Assembly: GCF_010993775.1 (NCBI RefSeq)
Contig: NZ_WOTO01000008.1
Coordinates: forward strand, 1 to 64,000
Origin: Fodinicola feengrottensis
Lineage (GTDB): Bacteria; Actinomycetota; Actinomycetes; Mycobacteriales; HKI-0501
DNA: 64,000 nt
Direction of reading: 5' to 3'
Shown: positions 46,307 through 56,244 of the stretch, piece after piece
Layout: the number at the start of each line of letters is the position of its first letter
Position numbering within the stretch: position 1 is the first letter of the stretch
Program-made: the position numbers and the translations under genes
The notes under the pieces: model-generated
Databases searched by the model: none
Seen by the model: only the letters and a program-made list of their open reading frames with translations
What the model was told of the DNA's origin: nothing

Positions 46307-46349
46307 AAAAGTGCGGCGACCCGCTCGGGGTCGCCGCACTTTTTTTTTT
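46307..46349 (+). terminator. Rho-independent terminator
   Basis: AAAAGTGCGGCGACCC (46307-46322) pairs with GGGTCGCCGCACTTTT through a 4- to 5-base loop and is followed by nine T. It ends the secreted hydrolase transcript and, being palindromic with a flanking A-run, can also stop the convergent ECF operon. Confidence 0.93.
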
Positions 46350-46358
46350 GTTTGTACG

Positions 46359-46889
46359 TCAGCGGTGACGCGCTGGCGCGGGCGCGATGCGCGGCGGCTG
46401 GGCCGGCGCGGGCACTGTGTGCGGGGGCCGGACCGGCGCGGGCGCGGCGTGCGGCGGATTCGCCGGCTGCGCTGGCGCCGCTCCCGGCTTGGCAGGCACC
46501 GCACGCGGCGGCGACACGGGTGGGGTGCCCAGCCGCGGCGGCCGCGGCTGCGTCGTGCACGCGGGCATGGGCGGTACGTCCGGTTTCACCGCCGTCGGCG
46601 CGCCGCTGCGTTTGACCGGCGGCTTCACCGGCAGCGGGGCCGGCACCGCACAGGGCGGCTTGACCGGCAGCGGAGCCACCGGCGCCGGTTTCGGAGTCGA
46701 ACTGGCGGCGAAGGCAAACGGAGCCGCGCCGAGGCCGATGGCGCCGAGCACCGCCACCCCGGCGGTGGTCAGCGCGATCCGTCGACGGACCCTGCGGCGG
46801 ACGACCTGGTCGGTGAGATTCAAGGGAACTGCCTCCTGGGAGATATCGCGCAGCGTGTCCCGAAGCACGTCCTCCAACTGGCTGCTCAA
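46359..46889 (-). CDS. Membrane-anchored proline-rich protein coupled to ECF sigma factor
   Basis: TTG 46889 overlaps the sigma-factor stop (TTGA). N-terminal ~45 residues (LSSQLEDVLRDTLRDISQEA VPLNLTDQVVRRRVRRR) are cytosolic, then one helix IALTTAGVAVLGAIGLGAAP and an outside region made almost only of Pro, Ala, Val, Lys (repeats such as PPHAAPAPVRPP, KPPCAVPAPLPVKPP). Two cysteines occur. By position and topology it is the candidate anti-sigma/sensor for the sigma factor, with a cell-wall-spanning Pro-rich domain; a zinc anti-sigma motif is absent. Confidence 0.65.
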   Translation of the reverse strand: MSSQLEDVLRDTLRDISQEAVPLNLTDQVVRRRVRRRIALTTAGVAVLGAIGLGAAPFAFAASSTPKPAPVAPLPVKPPCAVPAPLPVKPPVKRSGAPTAVKPDVPPMPACTTQPRPPRLGTPPVSPPRAVPAKPGAAPAQPANPPHAAPAPVRPPHTVPAPAQPPRIAPAPARHR

Positions 46890-47408
46890 GACCTGGCCTC
46901 CAGGATTTCGGTGCGGCGGGCGAGCTCGGGCGCTAGTACGCGTAGCCGTGCGACGGCCTTGTGGGTCTGGCTTCGGACAGTGCCCGACCGAGCAACCGAG
47001 GATTTCCGCGACCTGCGTCTCGGAGAGATCCTCGAAATACCGCAGGACCAACACCGTGCGCTGCTTCCCGGTCAGGCGCATCAGCGCCTGCCGGACCTGC
47101 AGCCGCAGGTCGGTCTGCTGGCTCGGATCGGCAGTCGGGGTTTCCGGCAGTTGCTGGACGGTGGTCTCCCGGCGGCGGGCCGCCCACCTCCACCAACTGA
47201 CCTGCTCGTGGTAGAGAACCTTGCGCACGTACGCCTCGGGATCCTCGTGCCGCAGGGTCCGCCATCTCACCAGGGTTTTGGTGAGCGCGGTCTGCAGCAG
47301 GTCCTCGGCCCGGTGCTGGTCCCCGGCGAGCAGGTACGCAAGGCGCATCAGCGCCGGGGTCCGTGCCGCCACAAACTCCCCGAACTGCCGCTTCGCCTCG
47401 CTGTCCAC
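46886..47408 (-). CDS. SigE-family ECF RNA polymerase sigma factor (frameshift near 46975)
   Basis: Region 2: FGEFVAARTPALMRLAYLLA GDQHRAEDLLQTALTKTLVR W; region 4: LRLQVRQALMRLTGKQRTVL VLRYFEDLSETQVAEILGCS VG. A missing base near 46975 shifts the end to TVRSQTHKAVARLRVLAPEL and a TGA that overlaps the next gene's TTG. About 175 residues, the size of TIGR02983-type sigma factors. GTG 47408 follows GGGG; a GTG at 47435 is an alternative. One of three such factors in the last 18 kb, each followed by a one-helix membrane protein. Confidence 0.9.
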
Positions 47409-47556
47409 TCCACCCCTTCTCGGTCTTACCCACACTCAGACGCCACAGCCCTAGCGAATCTATGCCGCCTTCGCCGATTTTTCTTTTTTCAGCGTTGTGG
47501 TGACCACAACCGTCCCGTGGATGGCGCGGCGGCGAGAGCGGCCGCATGCTGAGCTG

Positions 47557-48419
47557 ATGCCTCGCTGGTTGCCGATCGCCCTGGTGCAGTCCGACCCGCT
47601 GCCGGTGCGCACGTCCGGCGTGGACCTGGGCGCTTTCGCCGCGGACGTACGCGCGACCCTGGATCGCTTTCCACAAACCCGGTTGGTCGTTTATCCGGAA
47701 CTGCATCTTTTTGGTGACCAGGCTGGCAATCCGGAGCTGGCCGAGCCCATCGGCGGCCGCCGAACCCGCGATCTGGCCGAGCTGGCCGGCGAGCTGGGCA
47801 TCTGGCTGCTGCCCGGGACGCTTTGCGAGCGCGCGGACAGTACTGCTGTCTACAACACCGCCGCGCTGTTCTCGCCGGACGGCCAACTGGCCGGAACATA
47901 CCGCAAATGCTTCCCCTGGCGGCCGTACGAGCCGTACCGTCCAGGCACCGGCTTCACCGTCATCGACCTGCCCGGGCTCGGCCGGGGCTGTCCATCTGTT
48001 ACGACGCGTGGTTCCCCGAGGTGGCCCGGCAGTTGGCCTGGATGGGAGCTGAGGTGATCATCAATCCCACCCAGACCACCACCTCCGACCGGGCCCAGGA
48101 ACTGGTTCTGACCAGGGCGAACGCGATCGTCAACCAGGTCTTCGTGGTGAGCCCCAACGCGGCCGCGCCGACCGGTGTCGGGCAGAGCCTGGTCGTCGAC
48201 CCGGAAGGGCGCGTACGGGTGCGCGCCGGCCGGGCCGCGGAGGTGCTCACCGACGTGATCGACTTCGACGAGGTGGCGCGCGTACGCGCTTATGGCACGG
48301 CTGGGCTGAACCGGATGTGGCACCAGTTCCGGCCCGACGACGAGCCGCTCGAGCTGCCCGTCTACGGCGGCCGGATCGACCCGAGAACCTGGACCCCGAA
48401 GCAGGAGGGCACCCCATGA
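47557..48419 (+). CDS. Carbon-nitrogen hydrolase (frameshift near 47990)
   Basis: Nitrilase-superfamily amidohydrolase with the full triad: Glu in VVYPELHLFG, Lys in TYRKCFPW, Cys in SICYDAWFPE (the last after a one-base break). The C-terminal part, ANAIVNQVFVVSPNAAAPTG and GQSLVVDPEGRVRVRAG, is standard. About 287 residues from ATG 47557. It is coupled (ATGA) to an APC permease, so the likely job is to release ammonia or a carboxylate from an imported amide, amino acid or polyamine derivative. Exact substrate unknown. Confidence 0.9.
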
Positions 48420-49755
48420 GTGATTCCCCGCAACGGTTGACCCGTACGCTCACCCTCGGCCCGCTGGTCCTTTTCGGCCTCGCGTATATGGCACCGATGA
48501 TCGTGCTCGGCACTTTTGGCGTTCTGGACAAAGCATCCAATGGCACCGTGCCCACTGCCTATTTGCTGGCGCTGGTGGCGATGCTCTTCACCGCGATCAG
48601 TTACGGCCGAATGGCACGCGCCTTCCCGGTCGCCGGCTCGGCCTACACATACACCCGCCGAACCATCGACTCCCGCGTCGGTTTCCTCGTCGGCTGGGCA
48701 GTCCTGTTGGACTATTTCTGGCTTCCCACAGTCATCTGGCTGATCGGTGCTTCATATCTTTCGGCCGAGTTCCCCGGCGTACCGACCTGGCTGTGGATCG
48801 TCGCTTTTATCGCGCTGACCACCATTTTGAACATCCTCGGCCTGAAACTGGCGACGAACATCAACCTGCTGCTGATGGCGATGCAGGTCTTGGTACTGAT
48901 TTTCTTCATTGTGCTGTCTTTCGGTCATGCCGCCTCCACCGCTGGCGCCGCCGGCATCCTCTCCGCCACCCCGTTCGGCCATCCCGGGCAGCACGCTCTC
49001 CGGCATCGCCGCCGCGGCCGCGATCGCCGCCTATTCGTTCCTCGGATTCGACGCCATCACCACCCTGACCGAGGAAACCCGCGATCCCGAACGTACGGTC
49101 CCGAAAGCCATCGTGCTGGTCACGATCATCGGCGGCGTGATTTTCGTGGTGGCCTCGTACGCGACGCAGCTCGTGGCGAGCAGCGTGCACATCAAGGACC
49201 CGAACTCGGCCGCATTCGAGATCGCCGCGGTGATTGGCGGCCGGCTTTTCTCCGCGATTTTCCTCGCCGGTCTGGTGATCACCCAGTTCGCCTCCGGCAT
49301 CGCCGCGCAGGCCAGCGCCTCCCGGCTGCTCTACGCGATGGGCCGCGACTCGGTCTTGCCGAAGAAGATTTTCGGGTTCGTCAACGAACGGTTCCACACC
49401 CCTTTGATCAACATCCTGCTGACCGGCGCGGTCGGGCTGATCGGCATTTTCCTGGACATCTCCACGGCGGCATCGTTCATCAACTTCTTCGCGCGCTTTC
49501 ACCGCATTCACGTTCGTCAATCTCTGCGTGATCGCGTACGCGCTGCGGCAGCGGACCCTACGGGGCCCGGCTGGATGGATTCTCAACTTGGTGATCCCGC
49601 TGATCGGCGCCGCGGTCGACGTGTGGCTGCTGACGAACCTGGACAGCAACGCCCTGCTTATCGGCCTTTGCTGGTTGGTCATCGGAGTGGTGATCCTGGT
49701 CTACCTGACCCGCGGTTTCCGGCGCCCGCCCCCAGAAGTCACCTTCTCCGAGTAA
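48416..49755 (+). CDS. APC-family amino acid/polyamine permease (frameshifts near 48985 and 49500)
   Basis: Eleven to twelve helices: LTLGPLVLFGLAYMAPMIVL GTFG, GRMARAFPVAGSAYTYTRR, ILNILGLKLATNINLLLMAM, then after a break AAAAIAAYSFLGFDAITTLT EETRDPERTVP, the APC signature, and FASGIAAQASASRLLYAMGR D; the C-terminal helices (FVNLCVIAYALRQRTLRGPA) lie in a third frame. The overall pattern resembles PuuP-type putrescine/amino acid importers. ATG overlaps the hydrolase stop, giving an importer-amidase operon. Confidence 0.9.
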
Positions 49756-49777
49756 TCCGCCTCCTACGACCGAAAAG

Positions 49778-49820
49778 AGCCCGATCCCGGAGAGTGGCCA
49801 CAACTCCTCGGGATCGGGCT
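49778..49820. terminator. Hairpin terminator after permease gene
   Basis: AGCCCGATCCCG (49778-49789) pairs with CGGGATCGGGCT (49809-49820), a 12-bp perfect stem with a ~19-base loop, 23 bases after the permease stop. No T-run. The following 180 bases up to the convergent PLP enzyme contain only a short CTGTCA/TGACAG repeat and no supportable gene. Confidence 0.7.
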
Positions 49821-49999
49821 GGAATTCGTCACGCTGTCAGCATCTTTGATGACAGTCGCGCGGCGCCGCCACTGGCATAACGACGCATCGCTCGGCAGGA
49901 GCACAGCGACCCGTTCCGCCCCGGACCCAGCCGCCACACTCTTCGAACACATGTTCGAGTATAGCCGGACTCGCTAACAGCCCGCAGTTGGGGGTCGGT

Positions 50000-51282
50000 T
50001 CAGAAGAACGTACGGATGGCGTCGACGACTGTGGTGTTGGTGTCGATGACGGGGAGCAGGCGCCACTTGTCGAAGGCGGTGCACGGGTGCGCGATGCCGA
50101 AGGTCAGTACGTCACCGGGTCGCAATGGCAGATCTGATCGAAGGAAGGCGTGCTGGTCGTTGAGTTTGCCCACCTTCGCGCGGCCGGTGACGTCGGTACG
50201 AGTGCCGGCGGCGTCGATCCAGGTCAGCGGGATCGGGAGTTCCTGGTCGTACGAGACGTCCCGTTTGCCGAAGCCGACGATGGCGTTTGCCGGGCTCGGG
50301 GGTGGAGAGCACTTCGGCCCACAGCTCCAGGGCCGGCCGCAGCGCGCGGGGCCGTCACCGCCGGACCGGAGCGGGGAGGTCACCTCGTACGAGCCGTGGT
50401 CGTGGGTGACGTAACAGCCGCTGCGCAGGACCGTACGCACCGGCCGGCTGAGCGTGCCGATCTGCTCCGCGGCCACCACCACCCCCGGTCGAAGAACGCG
50501 CTGCCGCCGGCGGTGAAGAGGACCTCATCCCCGTCGAAGAGACCGCGCTTGTCGATCTCGGTGAGCAGGGCTGTCATCCGGCCGAGGACGGCGTCGATCG
50601 CCGCGAGAGTGACCGGCTCGCGGTTGGATCCGGCGACGCCTTCGAACGCCTCCACACCGGCCAGCCGAAGTTGGGGGAGGCCAGCGATGTGCTCGGCCAA
50701 GGCGAGTGCCTCGGTGTCGTCGCGTACGCCCGCACGGCCGGCCGGCAGGCCGACCTCCAGCAACACCGGGAGAGGTCGGACCGCGCCGGCGGCGGCCAGG
50801 ATCGAGGCCATCCGGTCGGCCGTGTACGCGGAGTCGACCAGGCAGAAGAGCTCGAACGACTCGTCCGCGTCGAGCTGCTGCGCGACCCAGCGCAGGCCCA
50901 CTGGGCTGACCAGCTCGTTGGCCAGCACGATCCGCCGTACGCCGAAGGAACGCATGATCCGGGCCTGGCTGACGGTGGCCGCGGTGACGCCCCAGGCACC
51001 GGCCTGGAGCTGACGGAGAAACAGCTGCGGAGCCATCGGGGTCTTGCCATGCGGAGCGAGCGACACGTTCCGGTCGGCGCACCATTTCGCCATCAGCGCG
51101 AGGTTGTGGTCGAGGGCGTCCTGGTGCAGCACCAGCGCGGGTAACAGCAGGTCGCCGGCCAGCACGTTCCAGCCGGCGGCGGCCACCGTGCCGATCGTGT
51201 ACGTGGTTTCCGATGGCGGGAAGCCCTTGTACTGGTTGTCGATCGGCTCTCGGATCAGCTGCTCATAAGAAGCGGTGGTCAC
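50000..51282 (-). CDS. D-threonine aldolase / D-serine dehydratase-like PLP enzyme (frameshifts near 50490 and 50300)
   Basis: Alanine-racemase-fold N-terminus: LLPALVLHQDALDHNLALMA, and the PLP lysine in LAPHGKTPMAPQLF; then RRIVLANELVSPVGLRWVAQ, PLPVLLEVGLPAGRAGVRD. After the breaks the C-terminal beta domain reads TVLRSGCYVTHDHGSYEV, NAIVGFGKRDVSYDQELPIP and VLTFGIAHPCTAFDKWRLLP VIDTN, including the His/Cys pair (AHPC) that binds a divalent metal in D-serine dehydratases and D-threonine aldolases. About 430 residues. Likely acts on D-amino acids. Convergent to the permease operon, divergent from the SpoIIE phosphatase. Confidence 0.85.
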
Positions 51283-51498
51283 CGGAGAAACCCTCTCATG
51301 CGCCGGCCGTACGAGAGTGCCGCCCGTCCGGAAAAGGTCTCAACCCACGTCCGCGACATGCTGAGGATTGCACGAAACTGGAGGAGGGCGGACCGGCGGC
51401 GCGGTACGGTCCGGCCACACAGCTGACCGATGCCGAGCGGAGGTCGCGGATGGGAACCGTCACTGCGGTCGGCCACCGCCCGAAAACAGGGGGTTAGT

Positions 51499-52647
51499 GT
51501 GCCGCCGCGAGCACGCGGAGTGCATGCTGACCAGGTGGCAAGGTCATCTGACGCACGCAACGGGTCGATCCCGACCATCTGCCTGCTCGGCGCGATAGCC
51601 GCCGCCTTCCTCATCATCGTGCTGGACTGGGTACAGGGCCCCGGCACGCCGTACGTGGCGATGTTGGTCGGCCCGCCACTGCTGTCCGCGACCTACTGCT
51701 CGGCCCGGCAGGTCGCCCTGGTGGGCGCACTGAGCACCGGCCTGTGCCTGTTGTGGACGTATATCCAGGCGTACGAGCTCACGGTGGACTCGGCCACCCA
51801 GACCGCGGCGGTTGTCGCGGCCACCGGCGTCGGGTGCCTGCTCGCCTCGCTGCGCAGCCGGGACGGCGAGGCGGTCGCCGAGATGGGCCGGGCCGGCAAG
51901 GAGGCGCAGCAGGCGATCCTGCGGGACATCGACCCGGAGATCGGCCAGCTCAGAGTCGCGCACCGCTATATCTCGGCCACTCGGGGCGCGGAGATCGGCG
52001 GCGACCTCTACGAGGCCCTGGACACACCGTATGGTGTCCGGCTGCTGATCGGGGACGTGCGCGGCAAGGGCCTGGACGCCGTCCGGCTCGCCTCCACCGT
52101 GCTCGGTTCCTTCCGCCATGTCGCGCACGAGCGCGCCGACCTGCGGGCGGTCGTCGCGGACCTGGACCGGGCGGTCGCCCGGTCGGTCGGCATCGAGGAC
52201 TTCGTCACCGCGGCCGTCATCGAAGAGCGCGGCGGCACCCTGACCGTACTGAACTGCGGTCACCCACCACCCCTGCTGCTACGCGACGGCGGGGTGACTC
52301 CCCTGGACCCGCCGGCCCCAGCGCCGCCGCTGGGCTTCCTGCCGGTGGCCCGGCCGCGGATCGAACGGCTGCAGCCTGGTGACCGGCTGCTGCTCTACAC
52401 GGACGGCATCGCCGAGGCGCGCCGCGACGGCGAGTTCTTCCCGCTGGCCGAGCGGTCCTGGCGGATCCTTGGCCACGGCACCGTCAAGGATGGCCTGATG
52501 TCGCTGGAAAACGCCCTGCGCGACTGGGTGCGGAACCTGCTCGACGACGACATCGCGCTGGTGTTGCTGGAATACGCGGGCGCCGGCAGCACGGCCACCG
52601 GCCAGCCCATCCCGGCCTGGGAGTGGGACGCGGCCGTCGAGGAGTGA
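51499..52647 (+). CDS. Membrane PP2C-type (SpoIIE) serine phosphatase
   Basis: Intact, ~382 residues from GTG 51499 (G5 run upstream; a start at 51430 would add 23). Three helices (TICLLGAIAAAFLIIVLDWV, VAMLVGPPLLSATYC, VALVGALSTGLCLLWTYI) precede the SpoIIE domain: GAEIGGDLYEALDTPYGVRL LIGDVRGKGLDAV with the metal-binding Asp residues, TLTVLNCGHPPPLLLRDGG, and DRLLLYTDGIAEAR. Such phosphatases usually dephosphorylate anti-anti-sigma factors in partner-switching cascades. No STAS or RsbW-like gene is adjacent. Confidence 0.92.
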   Translation: MPPRARGVHADQVARSSDARNGSIPTICLLGAIAAAFLIIVLDWVQGPGTPYVAMLVGPPLLSATYCSARQVALVGALSTGLCLLWTYIQAYELTVDSATQTAAVVAATGVGCLLASLRSRDGEAVAEMGRAGKEAQQAILRDIDPEIGQLRVAHRYISATRGAEIGGDLYEALDTPYGVRLLIGDVRGKGLDAVRLASTVLGSFRHVAHERADLRAVVADLDRAVARSVGIEDFVTAAVIEERGGTLTVLNCGHPPPLLLRDGGVTPLDPPAPAPPLGFLPVARPRIERLQPGDRLLLYTDGIAEARRDGEFFPLAERSWRILGHGTVKDGLMSLENALRDWVRNLLDDDIALVLLEYAGAGSTATGQPIPAWEWDAAVEE

Positions 52648-52672
52648 CCGACCGCGGTCGGCCGGTGGGTGG

Positions 52673-53461
52673 CTATCGGCCGGTGGGAGGGCTGGAGCAC
52701 CGCACCAAGGCGCCGTTCAGCAAGTCGCTGACGTTGGCGAAATTGCCCGCGTACATCTGCGCGACGATCGCGTTCTTCACCACGAACCCGATCGAATAGC
52801 CGCCGACGGTTTCGGTGTAGGCCATGACACCTGTCTTGTTCGGGATCGAGGACAGGTTGCCGTACGTCCTTACCAACAGGTCCTCGGTGCTGCCCACCGC
52901 GATGCCGCTGGGGGTGCGATATGCGGGGCTGCTGGTCTCGACGAGCACGATCCGGCCGGCGGCGTCGGCGCTGATCAGCAGGTCGCCCGGCTGATGCGGC
53001 CCGACCGCCTGGTAGGACGCGTTCTTCACACAGACATCGGCGCCGCTCTTGGCCGGGGTCAACCATCCGGACTTGAGCAGTGCCTGCACGTTGACGTTGA
53101 GGTAGTACGGGTCCACACCGGTCGTGGTGAAGGTGGCCGAGACGCTGGTGCCCCCGGCCGGCACGTGCCCCGCGTACGTCGGCGTGGCGTCCGGTGACTG
53201 CGACGGCTCGCCGGACCCGGTCGCTAAGTTGCCGCCCTGCCCGGCCGCGGAGATCGCCTGGTGGTGCCGCAAATACGGGCCGGCCACGCCGAGGACACCG
53301 CCGGTGGCGAGCACCAGGGCGGTCACCGCGGTGGCGGTCGCGATGGTGAGGCGGCGGCGCCGAATGGCCCGGCCACGGGTGCGTACGGCGTCCAGCCGAG
53401 GCTCCGACGCGTACGGCGGCTCGCCATCGTCAAGGTGACGAAAATCCAGGTCAGGCATCAT
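52673..53461 (-). CDS. Membrane-anchored partner of ECF sigma factor
   Basis: 262 residues, intact. Cytosolic N-terminus (MMPDLDFRHLDDGEPPYASE PRLDAVRTRGRAIRRRR), one helix LTIATATAVTALVLATGGVL, a Ser/Thr/Pro linker and a ~180-residue outside domain (YYLNVNVQALLKSGWLTPAK; LVRTYGNLSSIPNKTGVMAY; two cysteines). The start overlaps the sigma-factor 3' end by 11 bases. Topology and coupling point to an anti-sigma or sensor role, though no zinc anti-sigma motif is seen. No homology to the partners at 46359 or 59054 beyond layout. Confidence 0.7.
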   Translation of the reverse strand: MMPDLDFRHLDDGEPPYASEPRLDAVRTRGRAIRRRRLTIATATAVTALVLATGGVLGVAGPYLRHHQAISAAGQGGNLATGSGEPSQSPDATPTYAGHVPAGGTSVSATFTTTGVDPYYLNVNVQALLKSGWLTPAKSGADVCVKNASYQAVGPHQPGDLLISADAAGRIVLVETSSPAYRTPSGIAVGSTEDLLVRTYGNLSSIPNKTGVMAYTETVGGYSIGFVVKNAIVAQMYAGNFANVSDLLNGALVRCSSPPTGR

Positions 53462-53987
53462 TGCGCACCTCCTCTCCAGCGGTCAGTCCAGCTCGTACCA
53501 ACGCCATCGCCCTGGATGCGGTGGATTTCACCGTGCCCACCGAGCAGCCAAGGGTTTCCGCGACATCCCGCTCGGACATGTCCGCGACGTATCGCATGAT
53601 CAGCACCTCGCGCTGTCGCTTGGACAGCCGCTGCAGCGCCTGCTGCAGGTCCAGCCGCTCGGCGCGATGCGGATCGCCGCCGAGGTCCCGTTCGTGCAGC
53701 GCGCTCTCGCGCCTGCGCCAGCGAGTCAGCCGGCGGACCTCGTCCAACGCCAGGTTGCCGGCCACCCGCGCCACCCACGGTTCGGAGTGGCCGGAGACCG
53801 TCTTCCACCGGGCGTACGCCCGAGCGCAGGCTTCGGCGGCCACATCCTCGGCCTGACTGCGGTCGCCGAGAATGCGGTAGCCGACGCGGTACGCGATCGC
53901 GAAAAGATCACGGAAGCAAGCCTCATAGGGCTGTCCGGTCACAGCTCCCATCGCTTCCGCCTTCGGCCGGCGCACCGCAATTGACAC
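53451..53987 (-). CDS. SigE-family ECF RNA polymerase sigma factor
   Basis: Intact, 178 residues. Region 2: CFRDLFAIAYRVGYRILGDR SQAEDVAAEACARAYARWKT; region 4: LQQALQRLSKRQREVLIMRY VADMSERDVAETLGCSVGTV KSTASRAMALVRAGL. A shorter start, ATG 53951 (MGAVTGQPYEACFRDLF), is equally good. Its stop lies inside the start of the membrane partner. Divergent from the fadE5-like gene, sharing a ~200-base intergenic region that contains two palindromes nearer the dehydrogenase. Confidence 0.93.
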   Translation of the reverse strand: MSIAVRRPKAEAMGAVTGQPYEACFRDLFAIAYRVGYRILGDRSQAEDVAAEACARAYARWKTVSGHSEPWVARVAGNLALDEVRRLTRWRRRESALHERDLGGDPHRAERLDLQQALQRLSKRQREVLIMRYVADMSERDVAETLGCSVGTVKSTASRAMALVRAGLTAGEEVRNDA

Positions 53988-54105
53988 CGTCAGATATATC
54001 CCACCTTCACCCTTTGCGCTGGTGGTCCAGCGTCTCCCCCTGTCAACGTGCGGACCTCGCCGGAGGTTGAGTGGGGGATTTCGTGAAGCACGTCTCTTGC
54101 GGCCG

Positions 54106-54142
54106 TTACCTGCGGGTAATATCCTTAGTTACTGACGAGTAA
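54106..54142. promoter_or_regulatory. Two palindromic operators upstream of fadE5-like gene
   Basis: TTACC-TGCG-GGTAA (54106-54119) and TTACT-GACG-AGTAA (54129-54142) are both perfect palindromes of the form TTACY-N4-RGTAA, centred 23 bases apart, i.e. about two helical turns. They end 44 bases before the gene start, where a repressor would block transcription. A related site precedes etfD. The pattern is typical of TetR-family fatty-acid regulators in general; the exact regulator is not identified. Confidence 0.75.
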
Positions 54143-54185
54143 TCGAGGCTGGCACTCCCTGCTGCTAGTGGAGGAAGCGATCACG

Positions 54186-56047
54186 ATGGCGCACTACAAG
54201 AGCAACCTCCGGGACATCGAGTTCAACCTGTTTGAGGTCTTTGGAACCGGTGACCGGCTGGCGAAGGGTCCGTACGCGGAGTTGGACTCCGACACGGTGC
54301 ACAGCATCCTGTCCGAGGTCGACCGGTTTGTCCGGGAAGACCTCGCCGAGCAGTTCGCGGACGCCGACCGCAACCCGCCGGTCTACGACCCGAAGACGCG
54401 CTCGGTGACGATGCCGGCCGCCTTCAAGGCGTCCTTCCAGCGCTTGATGGGCACCGGTTACGTCAGCCTGGACCTGCCCGAGGAACTCGGCGGCACACTC
54501 GCCCCACGGGCGCTCTGGTGGTCGCTCGCCGAGTTGGTGCTGGGCGCCAACCCGGCCGCGTTCATGTATGCCGGCGGTCCCGGTTTCGCGGCCACCTTCT
54601 GGCGGCTGGGCACCGACGAGCAGAAGAAATGGGCGCAGATCTTCGTCGACAAGCAGTGGGGCGCCACCATGGTGCTCACCGAGCCGGACGCCGGCTCCGA
54701 CGTGGGCGCCGGTCGTACGAAGGCGATCCCGCAGGCCGACGGCACCTGGCACATCGAGGGCGTCAAGCGGTTCATCACCTCGGCCGAGCACGACATGACC
54801 GACAACATCATTCATTACGTGCTGGCCCGGCCGGTGGACACCGCCGGCGCCGGCGGCCCGGGCACCAAGGGCCTCAGCCTGTTCATGGTCCCCAAGTTCC
54901 ACTTCGACGACGAGACCGGCGAGTTGGGTGAGCGCAACGGCGCGTACGTGACGAACGTCGAGCACAAAATGGGCCTGAAGGCCTCTCCACCACCTGCGAA
55001 CTGACCTTCGGCGACGGTGCGGTGCGGCGGCGGTCGGCTGGCTGGTCGGCGAGGTGCACGACGGCATCCGGCAGATGTTCAAGATCATCGAGTACGCCCG
55101 GATGCTGGTCGGCACGAAAGCCATCGCCACCCTGTCGACCGGCTACCTGAACGCGCTCGACTACGCGAAGTCGCGGGTCCAGGGTGCCGACCTGACCCAG
55201 CAGACCGACAAGGCCGCACCGCGGGTGACCATCACCCACCATCCGGACGTACGCCGCTCGCTGATGCTGCAGAAGTCGTACGCCGAGGGCCTGCGCGCCC
55301 TGGTGCAGTACACCGCGAGCGTGCAGGACGACGTGATCGCCGCCCGGTTCGCCGGCGACGCGGCCGCCGAGAAGGCCGCCGAGCACCTGAACGACCTGCT
55401 GCTGCCACTGGTCAAGGGCGGCGGTTCGGAACGCTCGTACGAGCTGCTCGGGTCGCAGACCCTGCAGACGTACGGCGGCTCCGGGCTTCCTGCAGGACTA
55501 TCCGATCGAGCAGTACATCCGCGACTCCAAGATCGACACGCTGTACGAGGGCACCACCGCGATCCAGGGCATGGACCTGTTCTTCCGCAAGATCGTGAAG
55601 GACAACGGCCAGGCGCTGACCGTGCTGGCGACTCAGATCAACGAAACCGTCGCCGCGGACGGCGGCAACGGCCGGCTGAAGCAAGAGCGGGCCGCGGTCG
55701 GGCAGGCGCTCGCCGACGTGCAGGGGATGGTCGGCACGCTGGTCGGTTTCCTGATGTCCAGCCAGGAAGAGCGGCGCAACGTCTACAAGGTCGGGCTGAA
55801 CACCTCCCGACTGCTGCTGTCCCTGGTCGACCTGGTGGTCGGCTGGCTGCTCGTACGCCAGGCCGAGGTCGCACTCGGCGCACTGGACGCGGGTGGCCTC
55901 AAGCCCGCGGACGAGGCCTTCTACACCGGCAAGCTGGCCGCCGCGCGATTCTACACCCAGACGGTTCTGCCGGAGCTCACCGCCCGCCGTACCGTGGTGG
56001 AAACCACCAACCTCGACCTGATGGATATTCCGGAAGAGGCTTTCTAG
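54186..56047 (+). CDS. fadE5: Acyl-CoA dehydrogenase, FadE5-like (frameshifts near 54985 and 55490)
   Basis: About 620 residues, longer than ordinary acyl-CoA dehydrogenases, as in mycobacterial FadE5. N-terminus [20 protein letters not shown]; then [40 protein letters not shown] and [16 protein letters not shown] (flavin domain); after the first break [20 protein letters not shown] and [12 protein letters not shown]; after the second [20 protein letters not shown] with the catalytic Glu in YEGTT, then a C-terminal extension unique to this subgroup. It oxidises medium to long acyl-CoAs. Ribosome site GGAGGAAG. Two operator palindromes precede it and a strong terminator follows. Confidence 0.9.
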
Positions 56048-56078
56048 GATCCGCCTCAACCCCACCACAAGGCGAAGA

Positions 56079-56108
56079 AACGCAGGTCACGCGACCTGCG
56101 TTTTTTTT
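56079..56108 (+). terminator. Rho-independent terminator after fadE5-like gene
   Basis: AACGCAGGTC (56079-56088) pairs with GACCTGCGTT through a short ACGC loop and runs into eight T (56101-56108). It ends 60 bases after the dehydrogenase stop. Confidence 0.94.
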
Positions 56109-56244
56109 CGTGCCGAGAAACCGTATCGCCCCTTGGGGCAGTCCCGGCGAATCCCATGCAACGGGTTTCGCCGCCGGTCCCGTCCTTCCCGTGTAGGGGT
56201 CGTCATGGAGCGGCTCCGAAAGATTCGGGGAAGGATTTCTTCTG

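Noticed and set aside
49764..49952. 62-codon minus-strand frame after the permease
   Set aside because: Overlaps the permease terminator hairpin, has no ribosome site or helix and reads as Arg/Ser-rich noise.
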